Source: Promicromonospora sp. MEB111
GTDB lineage: Bacteria; Actinomycetota; Actinomycetes; Actinomycetales; Cellulomonadaceae
Direction of reading: 5' to 3'
Length of the DNA: 64,000 nt
Assembly: GCF_030209445.1 (NCBI RefSeq)
Contig: NZ_JARVSD010000016.1
Coordinates: 186,001 to 250,000 of the forward strand
Shown: positions 35,521 through 43,372 of the stretch, piece by piece
How positions within the stretch are numbered: position 1 is the first letter of the stretch
Layout of the letters: each line of letters begins with the position of its first letter
Notes under the pieces: generated by a model
Told to the model about the DNA's origin: nothing
What the model saw: only the letters and a program-made list of their open reading frames with translations
Database searches by the model: none
Translations under genes and position numbers: made by a program

Positions 35521-37092
35521 ATGGCAAGAGAGCAACGCGGGAGCACCTCGCGTGCCCTGGGGGACGTCCTGACCGACCTCGACGAGCTCCTGGACGAGCT
35601 GACCGGGAGGCTGGCTCCGGACACCCCAGGCGACCGCCCGACCGTCCGCGAGTCCATGACGACACCGAGCCTGGTGTCGGCGTCCGCCCGCCTCCGCGCG
35701 GCCGGCGCACGGATGGATGCCGTGCGCTGGTCGATCCTGCCCCGGATCGAGACCGCCGGGCTGTGGGCCCAGACGGGCGCACGCACCTTCGCCGTCTGGC
35801 TGGCCCGCACCGAGGACGTCCAGACGGCGACCGCCCGACGTGACGTCCGCACGGCCAGGGCGCTGCGCGACCACCTGCCCGCCACGCTGTCGGCGGCCCT
35901 GACGGGCCGGGTCGGTGTCGACAAGATCCGCGCCCTGGTCGATGTCGCCACCACCAGCACGAACCGAACCGACGCCCTGGCCGCACCGGCAGTCGACGTC
36001 GCTACCGTCGACGTGCCCATCGTCGACGTGGCCACGGTCGAAGTGGGGACTGTCGAGCCCGTTGCCGATCCGGCCTGCGATCCAGATGCGTCCGCGCCTG
36101 CCGACACGACCGACGACCCCGTTTCCGGGGCACCGACGACTCCAGGTTCGCCGACGTGGGAGGAGCAGCTCCTGGACTGGTCGACCCGGAACGGGCCTGA
36201 CCGGTTCCGCGGCCTGGTGCGCTACTTCGCCCGCCACGCGGACCCCGACGCCGACGAGCGCGGCTACACGAAGGCCAGGCAGCGTGAGTACCTCGACGTC
36301 GCACCCACGCTGGGCGGCTACCACCTGAGCGGGTTCCTCACCGAGGAGCACGGCCAGGCGCTGACCACGGCGATCGGCTCGGTCATGGGCACACCGGCCG
36401 CCGCCGACGACCGCACGCCCGGTCAGCGCCGCGCCCAGGCCCTCGCCGACCTGAGCCGCATCGTGCTCGACGACGGCCGCACCGGCACCGGCGCCTCCGT
36501 CCGCCCGCACCTGAGCGTGACCGTGTCCTGGACCGAGCTCCAGGCCCTCGCGGCCAGGAGCGCAGCCCGGGATGCCTCCACACGTCCGGGGGCGGGAGTC
36601 CCGAGCACCGCAGCTCCGAACGCGCCAGTCCCGACCGTGCCGGTCGGACCGATCACCCCGAGCGGCGTCCCCCGCATCAAGCGCCCGGCGGTCTTCACCG
36701 AGACGAGCGCTCCGGTGCCGGCCTCGCTCCTGCGCCGCATCGCCTGCGACAGCGAGGTCACCCGCATCGTGTTCGGAGCCGACTCGCAGATCCTCGATGT
36801 CGGCCGGAGCAGACGTACGGTCACCGGGCAGCTGCGCCGGGCGGTCATCGCCCGCGACCAGCACTGCGTCTACGGCCAGTGCGACCAACCGCCCACACGC
36901 TGCGAGGTCCACCACGCCCTACGCCACTGGGCGCACGGCGGCGAGACCTCCACCACCAACGCCGCCCTGCTCTGCTACCACCACCACGACCTCGTCGACA
37001 CGCAGAACATCGCCATGCACTACGACGAGGGCTGGCACTTCACGCACCCGAACGGGCACGTCACACACCCCACCCGCACGCACCTGACATGA
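35521..37092 (+). CDS. DUF222 domain protein with HNH endonuclease domain
   Basis: This 523-residue protein has a DUF222 region (LRAAGARMDAVRWSILPRIETAGLW pattern, then RDVRTARALRDHLPATLSAAL) and a C-terminal HNH nuclease (RDQHCVYGQCDQPPTRCEVHHALRHWAHGG, read in parts: two Cys pairs, EVHHALRHWAHGG and NAALLCYHHHDLVD). Such genes are abundant and often multicopy in actinobacteria; their function is unknown, and some carry SOS-like promoters. Residues about 158-182 hold a V-D-V-A-T repeat (VDVATVDVPIVDVATVEV). ATG 35521 follows GAGGGTGG. Confidence 0.9.
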   Translation: MAREQRGSTSRALGDVLTDLDELLDELTGRLAPDTPGDRPTVRESMTTPSLVSASARLRAAGARMDAVRWSILPRIETAGLWAQTGARTFAVWLARTEDVQTATARRDVRTARALRDHLPATLSAALTGRVGVDKIRALVDVATTSTNRTDALAAPAVDVATVDVPIVDVATVEVGTVEPVADPACDPDASAPADTTDDPVSGAPTTPGSPTWEEQLLDWSTRNGPDRFRGLVRYFARHADPDADERGYTKARQREYLDVAPTLGGYHLSGFLTEEHGQALTTAIGSVMGTPAAADDRTPGQRRAQALADLSRIVLDDGRTGTGASVRPHLSVTVSWTELQALAARSAARDASTRPGAGVPSTAAPNAPVPTVPVGPITPSGVPRIKRPAVFTETSAPVPASLLRRIACDSEVTRIVFGADSQILDVGRSRRTVTGQLRRAVIARDQHCVYGQCDQPPTRCEVHHALRHWAHGGETSTTNAALLCYHHHDLVDTQNIAMHYDEGWHFTHPNGHVTHPTRTHLT

Positions 37093-37155
37093 CCAGGCAG
37101 CCACCCAGGGCACCGTTCACCACGCACTTCGACCGGGCACCAGCGCAGAAGCCGA

Positions 37156-37944
37156 TCAGTTGCCCGCAGGCCCGAACCGTTCGGTCCGGATCCGGGCCGG
37201 ATCGTGTCCCTGGGCCACGAGCATGCGGGCGACCGCCTCGACGAACCCCGTCGGACCGCACACGTACACCCGGGGCTCCAGCTCGGGCGGCCAGCCCCAC
37301 GAGGCCAGCTCGGAGGAGGTGAGCCGGCGCGGGCCGCGCAGCGCCGTCAGCGAGACCGCCCGGGTGAAGATCGTGCTCGCCTCGAACCCGTCGCCGCGGG
37401 CCACGAGCCCGTCGAGCTCGTCGGTGTACAGCCGGTCCTCCGGCGTACGCACCGAGTAGATCAGGCGGAACGGTGTCCGGTCGCCGGCCTGCCGGCGGGC
37501 GCGGGCCATCGACATCACGGGGACCAGGCCCGAGCCGCCCGCCAGGAGCAGCACCGGTGTGCCCGCGTCCCGCGCCGGATCCCAGACGAACCATCCGCCG
37601 ATGGGCCCGCGCACCTCGATGGCGGCCCCGGGCGGGAAGTCGTCGACCAGGTAGGGCGACACCTCGCCGTCCCGGACGCGCTGGACGGTGACCTCCACAC
37701 CCCCGCTGCCGGACGGCGTGGGGCCGCTCGCCAGCGAGTAGGACCGCTCGGCGGTGTAGCCGTCGGGCGCGGTGAGGCGCAGGTCGAGGTGCTGTCCGGC
37801 CTGGTGACCGGGCCATCGCGGGACGTCGAGCACGAGGGTCTCCGCGGAGGCGCTCTCGGCCCGTCGTTCCAACAGGGTCGCGACCTGCCAGCCGGACGGG
37901 ACCGCGTAGCGCCGGCCGAGCCGCGCACCCACTGCCTCAGTCAC
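37156..37944 (-). CDS. FAD/NAD(P)-binding reductase partner of the molybdoenzyme
   Basis: This 262-residue protein has a ferredoxin-NADP-reductase-like fold: the flavin motif RSYSLASG, NAD(P)-binding GGSGLVPVMSM and the end motif VYVCGPTGFVEAV. No iron-sulfur domain follows. It should pass electrons between NAD(P)H and a partner protein. Its GTG start overlaps the stop of the upstream molybdopterin gene by eight bases, a conserved pairing in actinobacteria, so that enzyme is its likely partner. No other redox gene is adjacent. Confidence 0.88.
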   Translation of the reverse strand: MTEAVGARLGRRYAVPSGWQVATLLERRAESASAETLVLDVPRWPGHQAGQHLDLRLTAPDGYTAERSYSLASGPTPSGSGGVEVTVQRVRDGEVSPYLVDDFPPGAAIEVRGPIGGWFVWDPARDAGTPVLLLAGGSGLVPVMSMARARRQAGDRTPFRLIYSVRTPEDRLYTDELDGLVARGDGFEASTIFTRAVSLTALRGPRRLTSSELASWGWPPELEPRVYVCGPTGFVEAVARMLVAQGHDPARIRTERFGPAGN

Positions 37945-38620
37945 CCTGGTACCTCTGCTCACGCCACGGGTCACCGAGGTCGTGGTAGCCGAGCTTCTCC
38001 CAGAAGCCGGGCCGGTCCGTCGGCATGAGCGTGAGCGAGCGCACCCACTTCGCCGACTTCCAGAAGTACAGGTGCGGCACGAGCAGCCGCGCGGGGCCGC
38101 CGTGCTCGGAGTGCAGCGGCGCGCCGTCATAGGTGTGCGCGATCCACGCCTTGCCGCCCAGCAGGTCGGCGACCGGAAGGTTGGTCGTGTAGCCGCCGTA
38201 GGAGCCCACCATCGCGAAGTCGGCGGTGGACTCGACGTCTGCCAGCAGCACGTCCAGGGACACACCCCGCCAGCGGGTACCGAACTTGGACCAGCGTGTG
38301 ACGCAGTGGATGTCGACCGTCGGCGTCTCCTGGGGCAGCGCCATCAGCTGCGCCCACGTCCAGGTCTTCGCGGCGCCGGACTCGTCGGTGACGGTGAAGC
38401 TCCAGGTCCGGCTGTCGACGTTGGGCGTCGGCCCGGCGGACAGCACCGGGAAGCCCTCCTCCTTGTACTGCCCGGGAGGAAGCGTCACACCCGCAGGCCG
38501 CGGACGTCCGCGGAACCCCGGGGTGAGCGTGGCGCCGACGCCGGGGTCGGCGGGAGAACTGACGGGATCCGGGGCTGCGGAGTCTGGGCCACCCGGTACG
38601 GGCGGCGTCGCGCTGGTCAT
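37937..38620 (-). CDS. Sulfite oxidase-like molybdopterin oxidoreductase
   Basis: This 227-residue protein has the oxidoreductase molybdopterin-binding core: the Cys ligand in DIHCVTRWSKFG, GVSLDVLL, and YGGYTTNLPVADLLGG, then RLLVPHLYFWKSAKWV. It lacks the dimerisation domain of true sulfite oxidases and resembles YedY-type enzymes, but has no twin-arginine signal, so it is cytoplasmic. The substrate is unknown; oxidised sulfur compounds or methionine sulfoxide are family possibilities. The flavin reductase gene overlaps its end. The first 45 residues are a Pro/Gly-rich lead. Confidence 0.88.
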   Translation of the reverse strand: MTSATPPVPGGPDSAAPDPVSSPADPGVGATLTPGFRGRPRPAGVTLPPGQYKEEGFPVLSAGPTPNVDSRTWSFTVTDESGAAKTWTWAQLMALPQETPTVDIHCVTRWSKFGTRWRGVSLDVLLADVESTADFAMVGSYGGYTTNLPVADLLGGKAWIAHTYDGAPLHSEHGGPARLLVPHLYFWKSAKWVRSLTLMPTDRPGFWEKLGYHDLGDPWREQRYQGD

Positions 38621-38696
38621 GCCCCAAAGATAGTGCGGGACTGGTGGTGCTGAACGGATATGCGATGCGGATGGTGCGGTGCGGATGGTGCGGGTC

Positions 38697-39518
38697 TCAG
38701 ACGAGACCCTCGTCGGCCAGTGCCTGCTGGGCAACCTTGAACGCGCGGTTCGCGCTCGGCACGGAGCAGTAGATCGCCGTCTGCAGGAGCACCTCCTTGA
38801 TCTCGTCGACGCTCAGCCCGTTGCGGACGGCGGCCCGCACGTGCATCGCCAGCTCGTCCCAGTGACCGCCGGCGACGAGCGCGGTCAGCGTGATCATCGA
38901 GCGGCTGCGCCGGTCCAGGCCCGGACGGTTCCAGATCTCGCCCCACGCGTATCGCGTGATGAGGTCCTGAAAGTCAGCGGTGAACGGCGTCGTGCCCACG
39001 ATCGCGCTGTCCACGTGCTCGTCGCCGAGAACCTGCCGCCGGACGGCGGCGCCGTCGTGACGCCGCACGTCGTCCCCGCGCTCGGGCCGCCGACTCAGGG
39101 GAACTCTGCTCACGGGAACACTGCTCGAGGGAACACCGCTCGCGGGAAAGCTGCTCGCGGGAACATTGGCCTGGGGAACACTGCTGCCGGACGCGCTGCC
39201 ACCGGGCGCTCCTTCGCCGGTGTTCGGCGCGTCGCTTCCGTTCGACACCTCAGCTGTGTCCGACGACACGCCGCTGTCCGCGACCTCGCCACTTTTCGGC
39301 ACCGCACCGCCGTCCGCCACATCGCCACCGTTCCGCGCCTCGCCACCGTTCGGCGCCTCGCCACCGTTCGGCTGCTCGCTCTTGCCCGGCTGCTCGCTCT
39401 TGCCCGGCTGCTCGCTCTTGCCCGGCTGCTCGCTCGTGTTCGGCCGCTCGCTCGTGTTCGGCCGCTCGCTCGTGTTCGGCCGCTCGCTCTTCTTCGGCAC
39501 GTCGCTGCTGTCGGTCAC
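38697..39518 (-). CDS. pcaC: 4-carboxymuconolactone decarboxylase with repeat extension
   Basis: PcaC converts gamma-carboxymuconolactone to beta-ketoadipate enol-lactone. The enzyme domain is residues about 150-273 (VRRQVLGDEHVDSAIVGTTPF, FQDLITRYAWGEIWNRPGL, MHVRAAVRNGL, EVLLQTAIYCSVPSAN), which is the complete normal length. The first 150 residues are an extra low-complexity region with SERPNT and SEQPGK units, three copies each, then Gly/Asp/Ser-rich sequence. GTG 39518 overlaps the pcaD stop by four bases, so the extension is translated if this start is used; no better internal start was seen. It is the last gene of the pca operon. Confidence 0.9.
   Translation of the reverse strand: MTDSSDVPKKSERPNTSERPNTSERPNTSEQPGKSEQPGKSEQPGKSEQPNGGEAPNGGEARNGGDVADGGAVPKSGEVADSGVSSDTAEVSNGSDAPNTGEGAPGGSASGSSVPQANVPASSFPASGVPSSSVPVSRVPLSRRPERGDDVRRHDGAAVRRQVLGDEHVDSAIVGTTPFTADFQDLITRYAWGEIWNRPGLDRRSRSMITLTALVAGGHWDELAMHVRAAVRNGLSVDEIKEVLLQTAIYCSVPSANRAFKVAQQALADEGLV
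39108..39500 (-). repeat. Cluster of in-frame 15-18 bp repeats in pcaC
   Basis: Three sets occur: units of SEQPGK and SERPNT type (18 bp, about 39370-39500), a set of about three 18-bp units around 39310-39370, and degenerate GGAACACTGCTCGC units at 39108-39185. All keep the reading frame. They encode the Ser/Pro/Gly-rich N-terminal extension of PcaC. Confidence 0.85.
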
Positions 39519-40369
39519 GCTGTCACCCTTCCCCGGACGAGTTCGCGCACCAGGTCGGCCACGGCCTGCGGCCGCTCCGCCGGCGCGAGGTGTGCTGCTC
39601 CGTCCAGCACCTGGAGTCGCGCGCCGGGGACGGCGTCGGCGATCTCCTCGAGCTTCGCGGGCGGCGTCGCCGGGTCCGCGCTGCCCGCGATCGCGACGAC
39701 GGGGACGCCGACCACGCCGAGCCGTCCTCGCAGGTCGTGGGCGCCCACGGCCTCGCACACCGCGGCGTAGCCGAACCGGTCGGCGGTCTGCAGGCCGGCG
39801 AGCAGGCGGAGGGCCACCTGCGGTTCACGGTCGAGGAATCCGGGTCCGAACCACCGCCGTGCCGCGGCCTCCACCTGGGTGGGCGTGCCCGCCCGCCGCA
39901 CCAGCTCGGCCCGCTCGGCCCAGCCCGACGGCTCGCCGAAACAGGTCGCCGTGCAGATCAGGGCCGCGCCGAGCACCCGGTCGGGTGCGTCCAGCAGCAA
40001 CCGCTGGCCGACCGCCCCGCCCACCGAGACACCGGCGTACCAGAAGGGCGCCCCGACATCCCCGCGCCGGGCCTGCGCACGCTCGACGACGCCCAGGACG
40101 GCGTCCGCAAGATCAGCGATGCTCAGTCCTTCGAGCTCGTCCGCGGACGGCGTCGGCGCGACACCGTGCCCCGGCAGGTCCCAGCCGATCACGTCGAGCT
40201 CGCCAGTCGTGACGCCCGCCGCGGCGCTGCCGGCGCCCGTCAGCAGCCCGACGGCGTCGCCCCACAGCGCCGACACCGATGTGCCCAGCGAGGGCCCCAG
40301 CACCAGCAGCGGGCGTGCGGTGTCGCGCACCAGGAACTCGACGGCACCCAGCCTGGGTCGCGCGGTCAT
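39515..40369 (-). CDS. pcaD: 3-oxoadipate enol-lactonase
   Basis: PcaD is an alpha/beta hydrolase that opens beta-ketoadipate enol-lactone to beta-ketoadipate. This 284-residue protein shows the oxyanion region PSLGTSVSALWG, the nucleophile elbow GVSVGGAVGQ and a C-terminal HLAPAERP with the catalytic His. Its ATG overlaps the pcaB stop by four bases, and its stop overlaps the pcaC start. The nucleophile motif G-V-S-V-G-G is the usual form in PcaD. Confidence 0.93.
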   Translation of the reverse strand: MTARPRLGAVEFLVRDTARPLLVLGPSLGTSVSALWGDAVGLLTGAGSAAAGVTTGELDVIGWDLPGHGVAPTPSADELEGLSIADLADAVLGVVERAQARRGDVGAPFWYAGVSVGGAVGQRLLLDAPDRVLGAALICTATCFGEPSGWAERAELVRRAGTPTQVEAAARRWFGPGFLDREPQVALRLLAGLQTADRFGYAAVCEAVGAHDLRGRLGVVGVPVVAIAGSADPATPPAKLEEIADAVPGARLQVLDGAAHLAPAERPQAVADLVRELVRGRVTA

Positions 40370-41643
40370 GCGTCCTGCCCCACCCGTTCGGCGTACTGGT
40401 CCAGCACCCGGCCGACGACGGCGGCCGCCGCCTCGACGTCCGGCGGCGGTCCGACGTCGGGCAGGCCGTCGCGCAGGTTGCGGGCCACGGCGTCGATGTC
40501 GACCTCCAGCCCCTCCAGCAGTTCCGCCGCCGCGTGCGCCGACGCGATCGCGTGGCGGGCGAGCAGCTGCAGGGCGGGCCACTCGGCGTGCCAGGCGCCG
40601 TCGGACCGCTCGTCCACGGCGAGCCCCGCGGCCCCGAGCACCTGCGCGGCCAGGTGCGGCGCGGCGATCGCCGAGCGACGCACGAGCACCGACAGCACGG
40701 GGTTGCGCTTGTGCGCCATGGCGGACGATGTCCCGCGTCCCGGCGCAGCCGGCTCACGCAGCTCACCCACACCGGGCCGGACCGCCTGCAGCACGTCGTT
40801 CGCAACCTTGCCGAGCGCCGTGCAGGTCTCGGCGAGCGCCGAGGCGATCCGGACGACCGGCGTGCGCGTGGCGTGCCACGGCGCCGGACCGACCGGCAGG
40901 CCGAGCTCCGTGCCCCAGGCCTCGACGAGGTCGAACTCGGGGCGCGCGGCCCCAACGCCGCCGGCCGGCGTCGGCGCAGTCACCCCCGACCGCCTAGTCC
41001 CGGAAGCCCCGGACGGTCCCACCAGCTCGGTCAGCCCGGACAGCTCGCCCGCCGCGCCACCGTAGGCCAGCGGCAGCGCGTCGGACACGGCGGCCAGGAA
41101 GGCCCGCGCGGCAAGGACGCCCTGCAACCACCCGGCGAACCGCGCTCCGAGCGTGGTCGGCACCGCCGCCTGGGCGAGTGTGCGCGCGAGGGCGGGCCGC
41201 GCGCGGTGCTCGGCCGCGAGGCGGGCAGCCGCCGCGGCCGCTCGGTCGAGGTCGGCCACGGCAGCACGCGCGGCGTCGCGCAGCACGAGGACCAGCGCCG
41301 TGTCGAGCACGTCCTGCGACGTGAGGCCCGCGTGGACCGCGGGCGCCAGCCGTGGCCCCGCCGCCTCCCGCAACGTGGCGACCAGCGGGATCACCGGGTT
41401 TCCCCCGGCGGCCCCGGCGCGGGCCAGCCGCGTGGCGAGGGCCAGCGCGTCGTCGTCCGCCCCGGCGAGGCGTTCGACGACGCCGTCGATGTCGCCCTCC
41501 GTCGCCCGACCCCCGAGGACGACCCGGACCCAGGCCGCCTCGACGCGGAGCATCGCCCGCAGCACCGCCACGTCGTCGGTGACCGCGGCGGGGGACCCCG
41601 GGCCGAGGTCGGCGCCGGGGGTCAGCAGGCCGACGTCAGGCAT
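40366..41643 (-). CDS. pcaB: 3-carboxy-cis,cis-muconate cycloisomerase
   Basis: PcaB closes 3-carboxy-cis,cis-muconate to gamma-carboxymuconolactone. The 425-residue protein belongs to the fumarase/aspartase superfamily; its signature GTSSAMAHKRNP (SSxMxxKxNP) is intact, and LTSQDVLDTA supplies the family region 1. A Gly/Ala-rich stretch near residues 205-220 (ASGTRRSGVTAPTPAGG) is an insert. The ATG overlaps the pcaG stop by eight bases and the stop overlaps the pcaD start by four. Confidence 0.93.
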   Translation of the reverse strand: MPDVGLLTPGADLGPGSPAAVTDDVAVLRAMLRVEAAWVRVVLGGRATEGDIDGVVERLAGADDDALALATRLARAGAAGGNPVIPLVATLREAAGPRLAPAVHAGLTSQDVLDTALVLVLRDAARAAVADLDRAAAAAARLAAEHRARPALARTLAQAAVPTTLGARFAGWLQGVLAARAFLAAVSDALPLAYGGAAGELSGLTELVGPSGASGTRRSGVTAPTPAGGVGAARPEFDLVEAWGTELGLPVGPAPWHATRTPVVRIASALAETCTALGKVANDVLQAVRPGVGELREPAAPGRGTSSAMAHKRNPVLSVLVRRSAIAAPHLAAQVLGAAGLAVDERSDGAWHAEWPALQLLARHAIASAHAAAELLEGLEVDIDAVARNLRDGLPDVGPPPDVEAAAAVVGRVLDQYAERVGQDA

Positions 41644-42382
41644 CAGCGCCGCCCTGCAGATCACCGTGCACCCTGCTTCCGTGCGCAGCCGTGTCGTACG
41701 TGAGGAACACGGTCTCCTCCTCCCCGTCCGGGCCGCCCTGGAGACGGATGTCGAACCGCAGCGACCCGTCGGGCTCGCGCGATGTGACCAGCGTGGCGCG
41801 CGGACCGGGTTCGAGCGAGGCGAGCAGGGGCTCCGCGCCCAACGGGCCGGGGGCGTGCGGTTCGCCGTCGTCCGGTTCGCCGTCGTCCGGTTCGCCGTCG
41901 TCCGGTTCGCCGTCGTCCGGGGCACCGGCGTCCGGCAGGTAGGCGCGGGTGTGCAGGCGGTCCTGCAGGCCGCGCGCGAAGACTGTCACCGCGAAGAACG
42001 GGGCGCGGCCCGGCTCCGTGGCGCCCGGCGTCACGGTCCGGAACCAGTAACCGCCCTCGCGGTCCGTCTCGGCGCGGCCCCAGCCGGTGAACGTCCCGTC
42101 GCGCAGGAGGGAGCCGGACCGGCCGACGACGGCGCCCGCCGGGTCGGCCTGCCAGATCTCGATCAGGGCGTCGGGGACGGGGGCTCCCGCGCCGTCGTAC
42201 ACGGTCCCGTGCAGGCGCACGGCACCCGGCGTGCCCGCCTCGACCAGCTCGTTGCCGCGCGCGTAGGGCAAGGCGTAGCCGAAGAACGGCCCGACGGTCT
42301 GCCCCGGCGTCGGCGGGAGCAAGGCGCCCGGCACGGCCCCGGGCGCCCCCGCGGACGCCGACGCAGCTGTCCGCTCACTCAT
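41636..42382 (-). CDS. pcaG: Protocatechuate 3,4-dioxygenase alpha subunit
   Basis: PcaG pairs with PcaH to cleave protocatechuate between its hydroxyls, giving 3-carboxy-cis,cis-muconate. The 248-residue subunit has TPGQTVGPFFGYALPY, LIEIWQADPAG and FARGLQDRLHTRAYLPDA, typical of the alpha subunit. Unusually, a (DDGEP)4 repeat sits between the HTRAYLPDA strand and the LASLEPGPRATLVT strand, encoded by four perfect 15-bp units (41861-41920). The repeat is negative and would form a flexible loop. The ATG overlaps the pcaH stop. Confidence 0.93.
   Translation of the reverse strand: MSERTAASASAGAPGAVPGALLPPTPGQTVGPFFGYALPYARGNELVEAGTPGAVRLHGTVYDGAGAPVPDALIEIWQADPAGAVVGRSGSLLRDGTFTGWGRAETDREGGYWFRTVTPGATEPGRAPFFAVTVFARGLQDRLHTRAYLPDAGAPDDGEPDDGEPDDGEPDDGEPHAPGPLGAEPLLASLEPGPRATLVTSREPDGSLRFDIRLQGGPDGEEETVFLTYDTAAHGSRVHGDLQGGADA
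41861..41920 (-). repeat. Perfect 15-bp repeat x4 in pcaG
   Basis: Units start at 41861, 41876, 41891 and 41906 and are identical. Read on the minus strand they encode (DDGEP)4, inserted in frame in the alpha subunit of the dioxygenase. Confidence 0.95.
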
Positions 42383-43253
42383 CGCCGTCCTCCGGCTCGG
42401 TCCACGTGCGGTGCGAACCGGACAGCACGATGTCCCACCGGTACCCGGTCGCCCACTCGTGCTGCGACAGGTCGTGGTCGTACGCCGCGACGAGCCGGTC
42501 GCGCGCCCGGGGATCCTGGATGGACTGGTAGATCGGGTCGAGGGCGAACAGCGGGTCCCCCGGGAAGTACATCTGCGTGACGACCCGCTGGGTGAGCTCG
42601 GTCCCGAACAGGGAGAAGTGGATGTGCGCCGGACGCCATGCGTTGAAGTGGTTCTTCCACGGGTACGGGCCGGGCTTGATGGTCTGGAACCGGTACCAGC
42701 CGTCGTCGTCGGTCAGCGCGCGCCCGACACCGGTGAAGTTCGGGTCGATCGGCGCCGGATGCTGGTCGCGCTTGTGCACGTACCGCCCGGCGGCGTTGGC
42801 CTGCCACACCTCCACGAGCTGACGTCGGACGGGCCGGCCCTGGCCGTCGACCACCCGGCCGCGCACCACGATCCGCTCCCCGATCGGCTCGCCGCCCCGC
42901 TGCACCGTCAGGTCGGACTCCAGGGCGCCGATGTCCCGCTCGCCGAAGACGGGGGCGAACAGCTCGATCGTCTCCGGGTCGGCGTGGTGCAGGTCCTTGG
43001 TCGGATGCCGCAGGAGCGAGCTGCGGTACGGCGGCCAGTCGCGCCGCGGACCGAGCTCCTGCGGCGCGCCCTGCGCCAGACCCTCCTCGTACGCCCGGTG
43101 GGCGGCCTCGATCTCGGCGCTGAGCTGCGCCTGCGTGTCTGCCGCCGAGTCAGGCGCCGGGTCAGGCGCCCCCTCTGGTGCCGCTCCAGGTGCCGAGTCA
43201 GGTGCCGCGTCGGTTGCTGGGTCGACTGCTGGGTCGGGCGCTGGTTCCGTCAT
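42375..43253 (-). CDS. pcaH: Protocatechuate 3,4-dioxygenase beta subunit
   Basis: The beta subunit holds the catalytic Fe(III). All four ligands are present: Y158 (GRYVHKRDQ), Y197 (GPYPWKN), H210 and H212 (RPAHIHFS). The offset to the Pseudomonas beta-subunit numbering (408, 447, 460, 462) is exactly 250 for each. The first 40 residues are a Pro/Ala/Asp repeat (DPAVDPATDAAPDSAPGAAP). ATG 43253 is fixed by GAGGGAG six bases upstream. The frame stays open further, so a GTG start at the pobA stop cannot be ruled out. Confidence 0.93.
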   Translation of the reverse strand: MTEPAPDPAVDPATDAAPDSAPGAAPEGAPDPAPDSAADTQAQLSAEIEAAHRAYEEGLAQGAPQELGPRRDWPPYRSSLLRHPTKDLHHADPETIELFAPVFGERDIGALESDLTVQRGGEPIGERIVVRGRVVDGQGRPVRRQLVEVWQANAAGRYVHKRDQHPAPIDPNFTGVGRALTDDDGWYRFQTIKPGPYPWKNHFNAWRPAHIHFSLFGTELTQRVVTQMYFPGDPLFALDPIYQSIQDPRARDRLVAAYDHDLSQHEWATGYRWDIVLSGSHRTWTEPEDGDE

Positions 43254-43290
43254 CTCGTCTCCCTCTCGACGTCGTCGTCGGTCGCCGTGC

Positions 43291-43338
43291 TCCATGTCGT
43301 GACGCGCGCCTCGCTCCATGCCGTGACGTGCGCCTCGC
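43291..43338 (-). repeat. 24-bp tandem repeat between pobA and pcaH
   Basis: Units 43291-43314 and 43315-43338 differ at two positions, and a partial third follows. They lie in the 119-bp gap between pobA and the pcaH ATG, in a frame that is open and in line with pcaH (ERGARHDM-type translation). Confidence 0.8.
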
Positions 43339-43372
43339 TCCGTGCCGTCGCGCACCCGCTGGTCTGCCGCGC

